Origin: Liolophura sinensis
Lineage: Eukaryota > Mollusca > Polyplacophora > Chitonida > Chitonidae
Length of the DNA stretch: 64,000 nt
Assembly (NCBI RefSeq): GCF_032854445.1
Contig: NC_088298.1
Span: 9,103,504-9,167,503 of the forward strand
Direction of reading: 5' to 3'
Positions 35,043 through 47,049 of the stretch are shown piece after piece. A program made the position numbers and the translations under genes. A model generated the notes under the pieces. The model ran no database searches and had not been told where the DNA came from. It worked only from the letters and a program-made list of their open reading frames with translations. Every line of letters starts with the position of its first letter. The stretch's first letter is position 1.

Positions 35043-35206
35043 TGTTACATTATGTGTGGGCATGGTTGTTACGCACAAGTACATGTACGTGTAGCGCTGA
35101 TAGGGGTTTGTACAGTCGTGCTCAGCTCCTCTTGCGTCATTTTGGCCTGCCGTATGACTTTACAATGCCGCTCTCTTTATTTCTGTTCTACTGAAATCTT
35201 AATACA

Positions 35207-35470
35207 TACACACAAAGAATCAAGCTTTAAATTTTAACAGAAAGTCTGTTGTCTGAGTGATGCTAGAATGTATTCTGTTATTATAACATAATACTCTGTT
35301 ACATTCAACATATAGTATCCTGTAAGTGTAAAAGAATATTTATGTTAAATTAATAAAATAACTGCGTTATATTTAACAGAATAATTTGCTGCGATATAAG
35401 AAAATACACTCAAGCATCATTTTCACAGTAGGCTTTCAGCTAAAATTAAAAGATGAATTTTCTGAGTGTA
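35207..35470. mobile_element. Family G MITE with about 38-bp TIRs
   Basis: The left end (TACACACAAAGAATCAAG, then TTAAATTTTAACAGAAAG) pairs imperfectly with the reverse complement of the right end (TACACTCAGAAAATTC, then TTAATTTTAGCTGAAAG). Both ends carry TA, consistent with a Tc1/mariner-type TA target. No transposase frame. Confidence 0.7.
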
Positions 35471-36814
35471 CAGTCTCATTATAACCACGACGCTGTATGG
35501 CCCTATTTTACGTACAAAGGTGATGATAATAGGTTTTTCACAGCTACATACACCGAGACATGATTATTCAAGAAGCGCAAAATTACTGGTTCATTTCCAT
35601 ATAAAACTGAACAGACGTGGATGACATGGGTGCATAGACTATCTCGCTATGGGTAGAGTTACGCGTAACTAATCAGTTTCGGATGGCAAGTGTAATTAAG
35701 TTTTACCCCACAGGTAGCATTCTGATATACTGTAACTACTAGAAAGGTCGACGTGACACACAACGCGGTCGCGGGTATGTACAGGGTCTGCATATACAGG
35801 GTGAATGACTCGCCTGAAACTTCGCCCATGACTAAGTCACACATTCCATCTGATTGATCATTATGAGAGTTATTTTGATCTCAGATACCTGTTTTGAGGT
35901 TTGTTTGGAAATTAGAATAATATCCTACTGGGAAAATATAAGTTTTAGTACAATGAGTAATATCAGGGATTTTAGGGAGTTTGTGGGGAGTACGGAATTT
36001 TAGGACATATACGCCACATAACGACTGTAAACTGAGAGGAAGTCAGCTGTGACGCACCGATAACATCACTACAACTACACAGGGCTACATATTATTTCAT
36101 TTCTGTGTTATATGTCTATAGATATGACCTCTTTCTCGACATTCATCCAGCGAAGCAGCTTGTATACTGAAACACAGCTGTGTATACATGCAGTCCATTA
36201 TAACTGGCATATAAGCCAATATAGGATGGGCGTGACAGCCGTCAAATACACAGCTTATGCAGTTTTATGGAGACTATATGATGAAAAGGTGGCTCTTAAC
36301 TATAGCTACTAGGGTTTCAATATTTATGATACGTCTTAAAACTTCAACGATAAAGTCAAACACAGCCTCAGTTAAAACGTTTTTCTCTTAGACGTTCTAA
36401 ACTGTGTACACCGGTTATTCACAATGTACCGACCACAATTTGAGATCTTTTCTGTTCCCAGTTTGGCTTTTAAAGCACTTGCAATTTATAACTTAGGTCT
36501 AATGATGCTTGAGAAATACGAGTCCAAAATCTGAAATACGATTTTAGAGCTTATTTTTGTGCTTTAGATGTTAAAATTTTGAAGACCCCTTATAAACGTT
36601 GTCTTAAAACAGATGTGTCAACGTTTCTACTAACAGTTGTGACCATCTTCTCGAGACAAGGTATGATATATCATTGAGTAGAGTATAGGGTCTGTATCAC
36701 ATGGCTAGAGAAGATGAGTTGTGACAAGGTTTTGAATTTTGACTTATATCAGACATTCTAGAACAGGAGCGTCTAATACATTACAATTAACATCGATCCA
36801 TATTTTTTTTACAT
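35471..36814. other. No identifiable feature
   Basis: AT-rich sequence, short frames only. Confidence 0.45.
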
Positions 36815-36990
36815 AAATCCGCATAAGCCATGGTTTTAAGCATTTACATGAACAGTTAAAATAAAACCACGTGTGAGGTAAACTGAAGAGGCCGTGTTTC
36901 ACCGCTTACCATCACGTGTGACCATTTGCCATCTATCACACTGTCGTCCCTGCTCTGCTTTTACTCTTTGTGCTGTAGTATTTTTTATGT
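36815..36990 (+). repeat. Dispersed repeat D
   Basis: GCATTTACATGAACAGTTAA, GTGTTTCACCGCTTACCATC, GTGACCATTTGCCATCTATC and TTTTACTCTTTGTGCTGTAG align with 14340-14565, same orientation. Confidence 0.75.
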
Positions 36991-38046
36991 GTGGAATCCG
37001 CCTAAGTCTTGATAACAGAGCATTGCTAATATCAAAGATTTGCCGCCGAACTGAAGAGTGAAGCAGCACTGATATAATCATACTACCACACCAACATTTT
37101 AGGTTATTGATACAGTATACATTTGTGCACAGTTATATTTCGCACCTCGTTAAACCTATGTACCCAGCTGCCCCACATATGCACTTCCGGCTACCCTATC
37201 CCGCCACACCCTCACCAACTGCAACGCCGCGTGAGGCATTGCTCCATTTCCTGAAGTGCTTTAGGCTTCTGCTGAGTAGGTTTGGTTCATGATTTTATAA
37301 TGATCATTACAGTTTCTTAGTTCTCAAAACTAGAGTAGGAGGGAAATCGCAAACACGCTGTTGTTGTCAGTATTATTTGACAAATGCTATGTTTCATCGT
37401 TAAGGCACACGACAAGAAGATTTATTTTTAGAGCAGTTTAAATACATGATAGTAAAAGAGATCCACATTAGGGGTATTCTAGTCACCACATGAAAATTAA
37501 AAAAAAAACTTATACACGAATGTTTATACAAAAAGATAGATAAAAAGGCGTGTATGTTTTTGCATGGCTTACTTTTACCCTTAAATATCTTTCCATACGT
37601 CTCCCAACATTTCACCGAAGAAAGTGATATAATTTAAAATCAGCTCGACAATGCAACTTGGCCTTGGAGTCCGAAAATATGTAAACTTGATGCCGCTTCA
37701 TACCGTTGTGTACGGGCACCTCTGGTTGGAGGTTCAATTTGTGGTTCCTACTGGAATAGGAATTACACTGTTAATATTTATCATCTAAATGACGTCGTCT
37801 GATCAACGTTGTTTGCTCACAGTGTGTATATCTCAATCCAGGCCGTGTGTATCAACAGAAACGAATCTTCCCGAAACCGTAACAAAATCTGAAATACTGC
37901 TTTAACTGAATCCCATGAACATGTTGCCTTCAATTTGTACATCAATGCCGTGACATTTTTTTTACCAAAATCTCAAATCGTGTTCTTTGTAAATTTGATG
38001 TGCGGAAACGATTTCGCCACACCACAGAACCATGTGGTCATTTTCA
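36991..38046. other. No identifiable feature
   Basis: AT-rich; it lies on the 3' side of the first PLAC8 gene. I see no gene here. Confidence 0.45.
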
Positions 38047-38245
38047 AAACTGTTGTCACAGCGCTGCAACAATTTTGCCACAACGTTGCAATGACGTTGT
38101 CACAGCGTTGCCAGAATTTTGTCACAGCGTTGCAACAATGTTGTGACAGCATTGCCACAATGTTGCGTTGCTACAGTGATGCCAGAGCGTTGCCACGATC
38201 TTGCCACAGCACTGTCACAATGTTGCTTCATCGTTGCCGCCTTTT
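38047..38245. repeat. Degenerate repeat next to the PLAC8 copy 1 stop codon
   Basis: Loose units of about 20-24 bp built on GTCACAGCGTTGCCACAATG. It ends at the stop codon side, so it probably lies in the gene's 3' UTR. Confidence 0.75.
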
Positions 38246-38246
38246 C

Positions 38247-38576
38247 TCACTCCCTCTCGATAGCCATGGATTTTATAACAGGAGAGGTTAACTCTTGCGA
38301 TTCTTGCACCAGCGCACAGAAATGACAGAAACAGATGGTGCAGAAATCGCCCAGGCACGAACCGTGGATGTTGCGTATTTCACGAACCTTTCTGCGCACG
38401 TTGAGAAGAGCCACGATGTTCACGAACGGGATGAAATAGATGCAGCCACAGATGAGGCAGCCATCTCCGACCTGCTCGGCGTTCTTCCCGAACGTGTAAC
38501 AAGGGCAGAAATAGGTGATGAGACAAAGTCCGCAGTTGTTGAAACACCCACAAAGTCCGTGTTGCCACTCGGCCAT
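38247..38576 (-). CDS. PLAC8-family cysteine-rich protein, copy 1
   Basis: This intact single-exon frame of 109 residues starts at the ATG at 38576 in strong Kozak context (A at -3, G at +4). An upstream in-frame TTG is not a plausible start, and alignment with the paralogue at 47050-47382 also supports this Met. The PLAC8 signature spans nearly the whole protein: W4, C9-x-C11, C15, C18, the CPC triplet at 24-26 followed by YTFGKNAE, a C40-C43-C45 cluster, and C74, C79, C82, C84, C87. A hydrophobic stretch at about 46-58 suggests membrane association. The family includes placenta-specific 8/onzin, cornifelin and plant FW2.2/PCR proteins, typically 100-190 residues, linked to cell-size control, metal handling or epithelial functions; the role here is unknown. 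The C-terminus SMAIERE nearly matches the paralogue's GMAIERE. A degenerate CACAGCGTTGC repeat begins just after the stop. No intron is visible. Confidence 0.88.
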   Translation of the reverse strand: MAEWQHGLCGCFNNCGLCLITYFCPCYTFGKNAEQVGDGCLICGCIYFIPFVNIVALLNVRRKVREIRNIHGSCLGDFCTICFCHFCALVQESQELTSPVIKSMAIERE

Positions 38577-38597
38577 ATTGAAAAGTATCTCCGTCAA

Positions 38598-39428
38598 ATT
38601 TCAGCGGGGTTTTCTTTTCTTCTGATGACTTGAGATCGACCTAAATGAGACTGACACACTTCAAATTGCACATCTAAAAGGTATGTTTTTCGGAGAAGTG
38701 AAGTTTGCCACCCTTTTCTGCACTGTGATATCAATGTTCTGAAAATAGCCACGCGTCAGAGTTCAAATGAAGCGAATCATATATCAACATCCAATGTGAA
38801 ATCCCGGTGTTTTTCTATACAGCTCTCATGGAAATCCAACAAAAGCATTAATCTAAAGATGACAGGTTTTGCAACAGGACTTGTGTATACCAATTCTCTC
38901 TCTCTGGTTAACTTACGGACGCAGTTTTTCACAGTATACTAAAACATCCAAGATTTGAGGAAAACCGTTAGAATTGCTGGTGTACCTTTCCTGCACACAC
39001 CCGAGAATCTGTGAAGTTTACAGCACCAGCCTGCTCATGCAAACCCCTGGAACCCTGAGGGAATCATCCGATATTTGACAGCAGCTACTTGATTGGTCGC
39101 AGCTGCGTACCTCGCAATTCCATTGTTGTTGTTGTTCTTATTGATGCAAACTCTGACTAAATGAGCCGCGGACAACATACCAACAATGTCTGCAAAATGC
39201 ACGATATAAGCTGAATAAATCAATGAATCATTGGAAAAAGAATGAAAGTGGGTCAGATGTAGCGGACCTGGAGAACGATATCTGATGTTTCATACGCCTT
39301 TTACGCCTACCTGGACAGCACGGCTTATTTAAACAAAACTCTTTGTTTAACCTTTACAGACATTCAGCTATGCGCTCATTGTATACATGTACGTATATGC
39401 GTTAAAGTGAAGGAAAGGTATAAATGAT
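38598..39428. other. Upstream side of PLAC8 copy 1, no identifiable element
   Basis: Presumed promoter side of the minus-strand gene. I see no clear TATA box. A GTT trinucleotide run lies at about 39123. Confidence 0.4.
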
Positions 39429-39429
39429 T

Positions 39430-39460
<31 letters not shown>

Positions 39461-39622
39461 TTTGACTGGAGATTTACGCCGTACTCGAGACTATTTCACT
39501 TATACGGCGGCATTCAGAGTTATAATGGACAGAAACCGGGCGGAGCCCGTGGAAGCACACAACAGTGCAGGTTGCTGATAGTCCATACCACGTCCGACCG
39601 GAAATGAAGCCAACATGAGCTC
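39430..39622 (-). mobile_element. SINE family A, degenerate, with long TTTA tail
   Basis: Nine TTTA-type repeats, then GACTGGAGATTTACGCCGTA and the core GAAACCGGGCGGAGCCCGTG. Confidence 0.85.
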
Positions 39623-40129
39623 GGTACAAAATGAAGTCAGGCTCATCAGACAGAGAGATAAAAACTGTGCGTGAAAATACATCCATTTATTTTTGTAGAT
39701 TTTGTTTTTAGAGAGTTAACTCGGATCGAATATTTGAATTCTATGTTGGACATGATGAACCAGGTATTTCGCATGGTGTTTAGGTATTCTGACATCGCAT
39801 GATGTTTTTCTCACTTTAAACACCGCATTTCATGCCATAATAGCTTGTAGTTCCCACGAGTAAAACATTGTATAAATAATGTTCTATAAAACGTCGCCTG
39901 TATGTAGACGAATATAAAGATAAAAAGTTGATGTGACTTCATTCGGACTATGGTCCTATAAACCTGACTTACACATCAATTGATTTCATTTAATTCACTG
40001 AAAAAATCTAAATAGAAAGTAAACATATTTTAGAGTTTAAAATGGTCTCTCCCTTGATGTTCACTTCATTTGATAATTTTGTTTCACTGTATTTAAAGTA
40101 TCGGAAATAAAATGCTCCAAGTTGTAAGG
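39623..40129. other. No identifiable feature
   Basis: AT-rich sequence. Confidence 0.45.
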
Positions 40130-40215
40130 TGGGTTCTGTCCGGTTTCGTCCGCCGTCGCACAAACGAAATATTCTTGAGTATGGTGTAAAACACCAATAA
40201 AATAAATAAATAAAT
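40130..40215 (+). mobile_element. SINE family A 3' fragment
   Basis: TCTGTCCGGTTTCGTCCGCC, ATTCTTGAGTATGGTG and tail; the CACCATAATGCTGG block is deleted. Confidence 0.8.
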
Positions 40216-40715
40216 TTTAGCTTTCTTCCACTTGAACTTAAAATACATTTTTGACCTGGTTCGGTAATGTGACAGCGTCGTAAATTCTGTTGTAAGTTTT
40301 ATTGCAGCACCGGATGATCCGATTGATATAAGCATATGAACATTGCACCACCTGGACTTCAGCTAGACTAAACGCCTGCGCATGATCTATATCGAGTCTG
40401 TTCACATTTGTAATGCCACTCACAGTACCCAACTTAACGTCGGCGTTGCGCTTTCTCAGTGATAAAGATGAATCTTATCAATTATAAACTAAGTCACCGC
40501 GTCATCATATTTCGCAATGAGGATCTTTAATCTTGTGGTAGGCTTAACGATAGTTTTTGACATAAAGTAGGTCTGTATTATCTGAAACATGTTTAGGCAA
40601 GTGAGTTGTAAGGTTGTTGTACACAGTAAACGGTTTTGATTTGGTCCACATAATAAATAAAGACGATGAATGAATGAATCTATGAGTGATAGATGAAACG
40701 CGCCTTCCCATATAT
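40216..40715. other. No identifiable feature
   Basis: AT-rich sequence. Confidence 0.45.
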
Positions 40716-40860
40716 TGATTTATTTGATTATGGTAGGACGAAACCGGGCAGAGCTCGGGAGAAACCCACGACCATCCGCAGGTTTCTGATAGACCTGTCT
40801 ACTTACGACCGGAGAGGAGGCCAGCATGAGGTGGACTTGAACTCACCCCGCTGGCACGCT
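40716..40860 (-). mobile_element. SINE family A, partial
   Basis: GATTTATTTGATTATGGTAG, ACGACCATCCGCAGG and GTGGACTTGAACTCAC; the tail-core junction is deleted. Confidence 0.8.
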
Positions 40861-41121
40861 GACGACTATATCTGAAATATTCATCTGTGGTTAAATGAGC
40901 ACAATTTATTACTTTGTCCAAAGTTTTGAATGCGTGCAAGCCTGGAAACTTGAGAATGGCTCACCTGCATTAATGTGTCATCGCAGTAAACTTTGCACCT
41001 AACTATACTTTCATATAAAACGTGGTACCCCCTCCCCCCCCCAAAAAAAACAACAAAAAACAAAAACAAACAAAAAACAAAGAAACAAATAAGCAGCCCT
41101 TAAGACATGACTGTGCAACCA

Positions 41122-41268
41122 CTTTCTCAAGTAACTGACATGCCACATCCGCTTTCTCAAGTAACTGACATGCCACATCCGCTTTCTCAAGTAACTGACA
41201 TGCCCCACCCGCTTTCTCAAGTAACTGACATGCCCCACCCGCTTTCTCAAGTAACTGACATGCCACTG
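41122..41268. repeat. 30-bp tandem repeat, five copies
   Basis: CTTTCTCAAGTAACTGACAT plus GCCACATCCG; copies differ only at CACATCCG or CCCACCCG. Both strands stay open (LSQVTDMPHP and LLEKADVACQ translations), a consequence of the 30-bp period. Confidence 0.95.
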
Positions 41269-41892
41269 CATATGCATTATATGGAAAACTGCATGCAACA
41301 CCACAATCCCTGCACACTGATATGTCATTTATATGTCATTGATATGTACACCTGTATTACTACAAGGAAAATGCAGTTAGAATACTTTTTCTCATTCATA
41401 ATGTTAAACTCCATAAACCTGGTTTCAACAAGAAGAACTCATATCCTCGGGTGACGTCATAATTACACAAAACAAGTGGCATGCTGGGCAATAGGCGTGG
41501 AGAGTAATTTATTTACAATAGCTTCACTAACATGCGGTTAGAACAAACTCCACGCGGAAATACAGCCTACACCACTGTCTCAGCGAATAGACTACATTGT
41601 TTTTTTTATAATTGAATTTCCAATTCAACTGCGAAACCATACGCATAGAGCATATACTACAAGAGATAAACTCGAATTCATTTATGAAAGTCATATTACA
41701 CTAAAACGTCCAAACAAATGCAAATATGGCAGCGGAGAAAGATAGTTTAGATTTAAGTCGATAACAGTTTAGGTAACTGGTGTCACCGTTTGTCAAAACA
41801 TATTGAACTCCGCCCAGTATCCAGCATGCCACTAGCTTTTTAATAATCATGACGTACCCGAGGCATCCAACATATCCATGTGTAGAGTGAGG
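41269..41892. other. No identifiable feature
   Basis: AT-rich sequence. Confidence 0.45.
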
Positions 41893-42205
41893 GACTGAGT
41901 GCTTGGGGTTTAACGTCGTACTCATCAGTCATATGACGACGAAGGAATCCTTAGGGTGTATGTAATGTGCCTCCTTGTTGCAGGACGGATTTCCACCGTT
42001 CTTTTATCTAGTGCTGCGTCACTGAGACGACTTACCGAAGGCAAGTAAGCCACCCTGCCCAAGCCATTATACTGATACGGGTCAACTAGTCGTTGCACTA
42101 TCCCCTTCATGCTGGACGCCAAGCGAGGAAGTCACAACTTCCTCTTTTAAAGTCTTAAGTGTGACTCGACCCAGGATTGATCCTGGATCTACCGTCCATG
42201 TGTAA
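41893..42205 (-). mobile_element. SINE family B, divergent subfamily
   Basis: The 3' end GTTTAACGTCGTACTCATCA and AGTCATATGACGACGAAGGA precede ACGGATTTCCACCGTTCTTT, AAGCCATTATACTGATACGG and a head with CCCAGGATTGATCCTGG. Ends match family B, the middle differs. Confidence 0.75.
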
Positions 42206-42877
42206 AGCTTGTGCTGTTACGTGTCACTGACTAAATTCACTGGCAGTTTTGGTAATGAGCATGACTAGTTTTACCAACCTCTGAATATAGCCAACTGGCT
42301 AAAAGAAATAGACTATAACAAAGAAAGCCGTACACCATGTAGAAACATGCAAAAAGTCAACGCAGATTAACTGGCAATGAATTAACCAGGATATCCCTCG
42401 TTAGAATTGGTTAAATTTGAATTCTTTCTTCAAACTTATAAACACAACCTGTTTTTCTGTTTGTGCAATGTTTGTTTGTGGATTATAATGCCGCAGCGAA
42501 GCATGTGGACCCAACCCAACGCCAACGTATTGATATTGCTGCCTCACTGCAAATCTCTGCCGAAGACACCACAAAGGACATATCAACTACACTCTAAAAA
42601 AACTGGTCGCCGCCATTGTCATACGTGTAGGAAACAAAACAACCCATGATAAACTAATGGTTTTGGGAAGAAACTAACTTTCTCACATGTGGTCTCACAA
42701 AGCAAGTCCATCCATACCACGCTAAACAAGTTGCAGCCCACAAACTTCATGAAAAGCTACACAAACTGCCACCAAAGCCATGAAAACAGAGGCAGGGCTG
42801 AAATCACCAAAATTTCCGTGTCGAAGGCCAGCATTGAACCAGTGACCGCTCTTCGGGCCTAACACACACGGATAAGA
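42206..42877. other. No identifiable feature
   Basis: TACACTCTAAAAAAACTGG at about 42590 resembles a family G terminus without a partner. Confidence 0.35.
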
Positions 42878-43105
42878 GGGGCCTCCGTGCAGGGCCAAGG
42901 TGGTTGGCATGCCAGCGCGGCGGAATGACACAGGAGTCTCTCACAGGAACCCCTCATAGGAACCCCTCACCAATGCGTTCGCTGTGAGTTCAAGTCCAGC
43001 TTGTGCTGGTTTCCTCTGCAGTCGTACGTGGGAAGGTCCCTCAGCAACCAGCGGATGGTCGTGGGTTTTCAGACCATAACGCTGGCCGCCATTATATAAG
43101 ACATG
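42878..43105 (+). mobile_element. SINE family A, 3'-truncated, with local duplication
   Basis: GGGGCCTCCGTGCAGGGCCA head, a tandem AGGAACCCCTCA duplication before ACCAATGCG, B box and partial core ATAACGCTGGCCGCC. Confidence 0.85.
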
Positions 43106-43459
43106 TTCTGATTTTACTCTCTACGTTGTAAGTCTGTTTATATTATATACAGCGACTTAAAACATCGAAAACATCTCGGGTTATATCATTTATAGCGGTT
43201 GTATACAAAGACCGTGAGAACATTTTCAACGTTCCGGTTTGTTATTTTATTTACATAGTACACTGTCTTATACAAAACGATCCTTTTCATGGCCGTGTTA
43301 CCATGACAACGCACACCTGTCTGCAGATGTCTCGCCATAAGGAAGTAATATTAGATCACAAGGAAATGAACCAGCAAAAATAAACTGCGCGAGTTGTATT
43401 TGAAGTATGACACAGGATACACATTCGTATGCGGCACTGTATTCAGCCCCTGCTTGTAA

Positions 43460-44068
43460 TCATACTGGGGCTTCCATGGCTCAGTTGGTTAACGCGCTAG
43501 CGCAGCGTGATGACCCAGCAGTCTCTCACCAATGCGGTCGCTGTTAGTTCAAGTCCAGCTCATGCTGGCTTCCTCTCCGGCCGTAAGTGTGAAGGTCTGC
43601 AGCAACCTGCAGATGGTCGTGGGTTTCCCCCGGGCTATGCCCGGTTTCCTCCCACCATAATGATGGCCGCCGTCGTATAAGTGAAATGTTCTTGAGTACG
43701 GCGTAAAACACCAATCAAATAAATAAATAAAATTGTAACCATACTCCTTACAGCGAATGTGCCGTTCTCTACGCTCGCTTAACATCAATGCCACCACTAG
43801 ACAAGCTTGACCTTTGGAGCCTGTGCAACGCATGCAGGACTGTTTAAGCTTAGCCTCACCATTTGTGTCCTCGGGCGGAACTAATTAATCAGTCTTCATC
43901 AATAAAATCGTGTTGGTTAGAAAAATATTGTGGATATTTTAAAGAATGCGTGTGTATAACAGCCCAGTTACCTCGGTGTTGTTCAAGATTTCCATACAAA
44001 ATTTGCTAACGGTGGCAATGATGTAAAGGGAACGTAGACAACGGCGCATACACTGCAAGGAGTAAAAG
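43460..44068. mobile_element. Family E MITE interrupted by a SINE
   Basis: Left TIR ATACTCCTTACAGCGAATGT and GCCGTTCTCTACG; the reverse complement of the right end reads TTACTCCTTGCAGTGTATGC and GCCGTTGTCTACG. About 32 bp match with few differences. Without the SINE the element is about 330 bp. The direct repeat GCTTGTAA flanks it (43452-43459, 44069-44076), an 8-bp TSD as in hAT-type transposition. No transposase. Confidence 0.75.
43467..43732 (+). mobile_element. SINE family A, full length, inserted in a MITE terminus
   Basis: Head, B box, core and tail complete. Flanks TTGTAATCATACT (43454-43466) and TTGTAACCATACT (43733-43745) form a 13-bp TSD with one mismatch that falls across the terminus of the family E element. 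Confidence 0.92.
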
Positions 44069-44121
44069 GCTTGTAACACGAACATCACCGCTCATCCTGT
44101 AAATAGCTTTGTACAGAAGTA

Positions 44122-44277
44122 TTACGTGGGAAGGTCTGACAGCAACCTGCGGATGGTCGTGGGTTTACCCGGACTCTGTCCGGTTTCCTTCCACGAATAT
44201 GCTGGCCGCCGTCGTATAAATGAAATATTCTTGAGTATGGCGTAAAACACCGATCGAATAGAAAAATAAATAAATAT
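44122..44277 (+). mobile_element. SINE family A, 5'-truncated
   Basis: TACGTGGGAAGGTCTGACAG, GAATATGCTGGCCGCCGTCG and ATTCTTGAGTATGGCG plus tail. Confidence 0.88.
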
Positions 44278-44574
44278 TCAGATGTATACATTAGACCGTG
44301 CACATCCGGGTATTTCACTCGTCTACGGCATTGTCAGGCAAGCTGACGACGAGGTGAAAGATTACACCGAAAGGTATATTGAGAAAGGTATAATGGACAG
44401 TATTCAGAGAACTATGCCTGATAATAACCTGAAATTATTTATGTGAGACAAAAACACAATCCACACAACATACTTAAACGTCAACAAAGTGCAATTTTGA
44501 ACTTGCCGTGGTGAGGAATCAGTTTGCTGTAACAATCATGTTAATTCGGCAATATTATTACCATCTGACTCTTC

Positions 44575-44705
44575 TTTTTTTTACTCTGGTCAGTTGTACG
44601 AGTGGCGGAACCGCAGTGCTCGGGATAAACCACTTGTCTTTGGCAGATCACTGATGGACTTTTCCATGACCTACAGATTTGTACACCGTATTGGTCCCCT
44701 TAAAG
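44575..44705 (-). mobile_element. SINE-like family F fragment
   Basis: GCTCGGGATAAACCACTTGT, CTTTGGCAGATCACTGATGG and GACCTACAGATTTGTACACC parallel 47650-47740. Confidence 0.5.
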
Positions 44706-44754
44706 AAACTAGCTCTTAGTTCAGATCTTTCACTTTATACAACGATGAACATTA

Positions 44755-45012
44755 TCGTTCAACCAATTCACGCATTATCTCTACCTCCGACTCAAAGTCA
44801 GCAGACCGGAGATCAACTCCACATCGGGCCATACCAAAGACTTTAAAAATGGATTTTGTTGCTGCCTCATTTGGCGTTCAGAGAGCTTAGAGCAAGGGAA
44901 CAGGGCTGGTATTTCAGTGGCGGCAGCACTTTTGTGGCATGGATTCGCCCAGCCACAAGAAAACAGTGTATGTACACACACCCAAGCGTTAATACATGCA
45001 TACATTCTTCGA
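44755..45012 (+). mobile_element. SINE family B
   Basis: GGGCCATACCAAAGACTTTA, TTGTTGCTGCCTCATTTGGC, TGTGGCATGGATTCGCCCAG and CCACAAGAAAACAGTG match 13828-14168; the GTGTCAGTATAATG segment is deleted. Confidence 0.75.
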
Positions 45013-47049
45013 AGGGGAATGCACTGGACATTATTTGTCTTTACCAAACCCATTATCTTTAGGACAACAGCCACTTAGTCATTTCAATTCATTTGTATTT
45101 TGTAAAAAGCTGCACGGCATTTAAAAAGAATTCATCACTATGTGACCCATATTCTTACAGCAAAAAAACACGTGTCTGACAATTAGAAATCAGATAGCAA
45201 ATACAGGAATCAGGATGTGAACAAGATACACGTATCACGTGAAATCGGTGTGATACTTGTCAGCTCGAAAAATATATATATCCTTCAGGGCAATTCAGAG
45301 TCATATCTGCATATTTATGTTGTGATCTATGCTGAAGAAAATTCACCTTGGTTAATAAGTAAACAACCGGGAAAACTGTTCACCAACTCTAAATGAGAGA
45401 GCCCTTCCGTCTGAAGTATAACTCGGGCCGAGGCTGTATAGTCTCTTGTTCATCCCTGGCTTTGTGATGACGTTTTGTGGGGAAACTGATGACGTAATAT
45501 TCATTCACAGCAAGAGAATACTGATCAATCCAGCTTGGACCCTAGCCGCCACTTAGCGGAAAAAAGAGTACGGCACATAGCAGCGTTCACACAGTGCGAT
45601 TTGTTGCAGTTAAGTACGATAAATCACACCGCCTGAAGGAAGCTTTATGTGTGATCGCATACTATACAGAGTACTGTTTTCCCAGCATTTGTGAATCTAG
45701 GACCTACTGAAATCAACATGATTATTTTACTGAATAACGCCTATATGTGGTACAGCAGAAAAGCATTGATAGTAGATAAGAGAGTTGCTGAAAGCCGCAG
45801 AGGACAGAAGATTTCAATAATTATACCACTTATTAGAGAGAGAGATAAGTACGTGTAGCACTGACGGAAGGAAATCTTAGATGATTGCTAAAAAAATTGC
45901 ATTACTGTATACTACGACATGGAGCCGATTTCACAAAGCTAAAATTTTAAATCTTAAATTTTAGAACAAATAAAGAAGTTTAATGTCAACACGAATATAT
46001 CACAATCCAAACTATTTTTGCCGTAAACTAATCATTCTATTCGATTTTAAGATTGTGACGTAAGCCCAAAACCCTTTGGTGGAGTCGAAATCTGATCGTC
46101 AATGCTGTGACAATATTTTGGCTAAGCCAAAATGAGCACCAATTATGTTTGCGTTTAAAAACCAGCAGCAACAGTCGTTCGTTGATGGGCTGGGGGAAAG
46201 GCGCATGCGATCATCGATTACACCCGTCGTCTTTCTAACTACACAGCCAATCATCAATCTGTTTGTTTCCCCTTCACGAAAGAAGACTGTCAAGACGACC
46301 ATTTTGTTTTCTCACGACAAAAACATCGGAGAAACAGACGGGTAAGAAGTTTTTCAGTTGATAAATCAGATCAGTCTCAAGCTGCCCAAGTTGTTCGAGC
46401 ACTTCACGCGATTAACGATTTGAGTAGACATGGGCAAGAGTGGCGAAAAATAAGATATTTGTGGCATCAAAAATAACAACACATGCGACTGAGTCATAGT
46501 GCGGATTCAAATGCATCTACGGTCGGGAGATGAAAAAAACCAGCTAACACAAAAAACTTACGAAATTGAATTTAGGAAAAACACGACAGTATGGACAAAC
46601 CAAGAATTTCTAAAAAATAATAAAAAATAACCCCGTTTTATCCCTTTATATCTTTATCGCAAACAGCTAAATTCCCTGAGTTTAGAACATGTTATATTTT
46701 GTATATAGAGAAAAATTGAACACCTTTTCCCACCGTTTCATCTTATGGCGTTTTCAGTTTTCTACTCTGTAAAGTATATTTCAAGCTAAGCGCGATTATA
46801 AGGGTAAATTTCTTTCTACTTGGAGTCTTTTCTTTATATGCAAGCAGTTCTATGTGTTCTACGAAGAAAGCGAAACGTTGATTGGTCTGGATCAACAAAA
46901 TAGTATTGGAGAGGGGGGCCAATGACCAACGAAATTTCACTTAAAATGGTCCTCTCGTTAAATGAAGGCGTATGAACTTCTCTTTGTATGAAGACTTTCC
47001 TTGTACTGGAAATCGTGTATATATTTCTTCCCAAGGCAGCATCGACAGC
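45013..47049. other. 3' side of PLAC8 copy 2, no identifiable element
   Basis: About 2 kb of AT-rich sequence. Short opposed frames at 46099-46345 have no domain. Confidence 0.45.
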
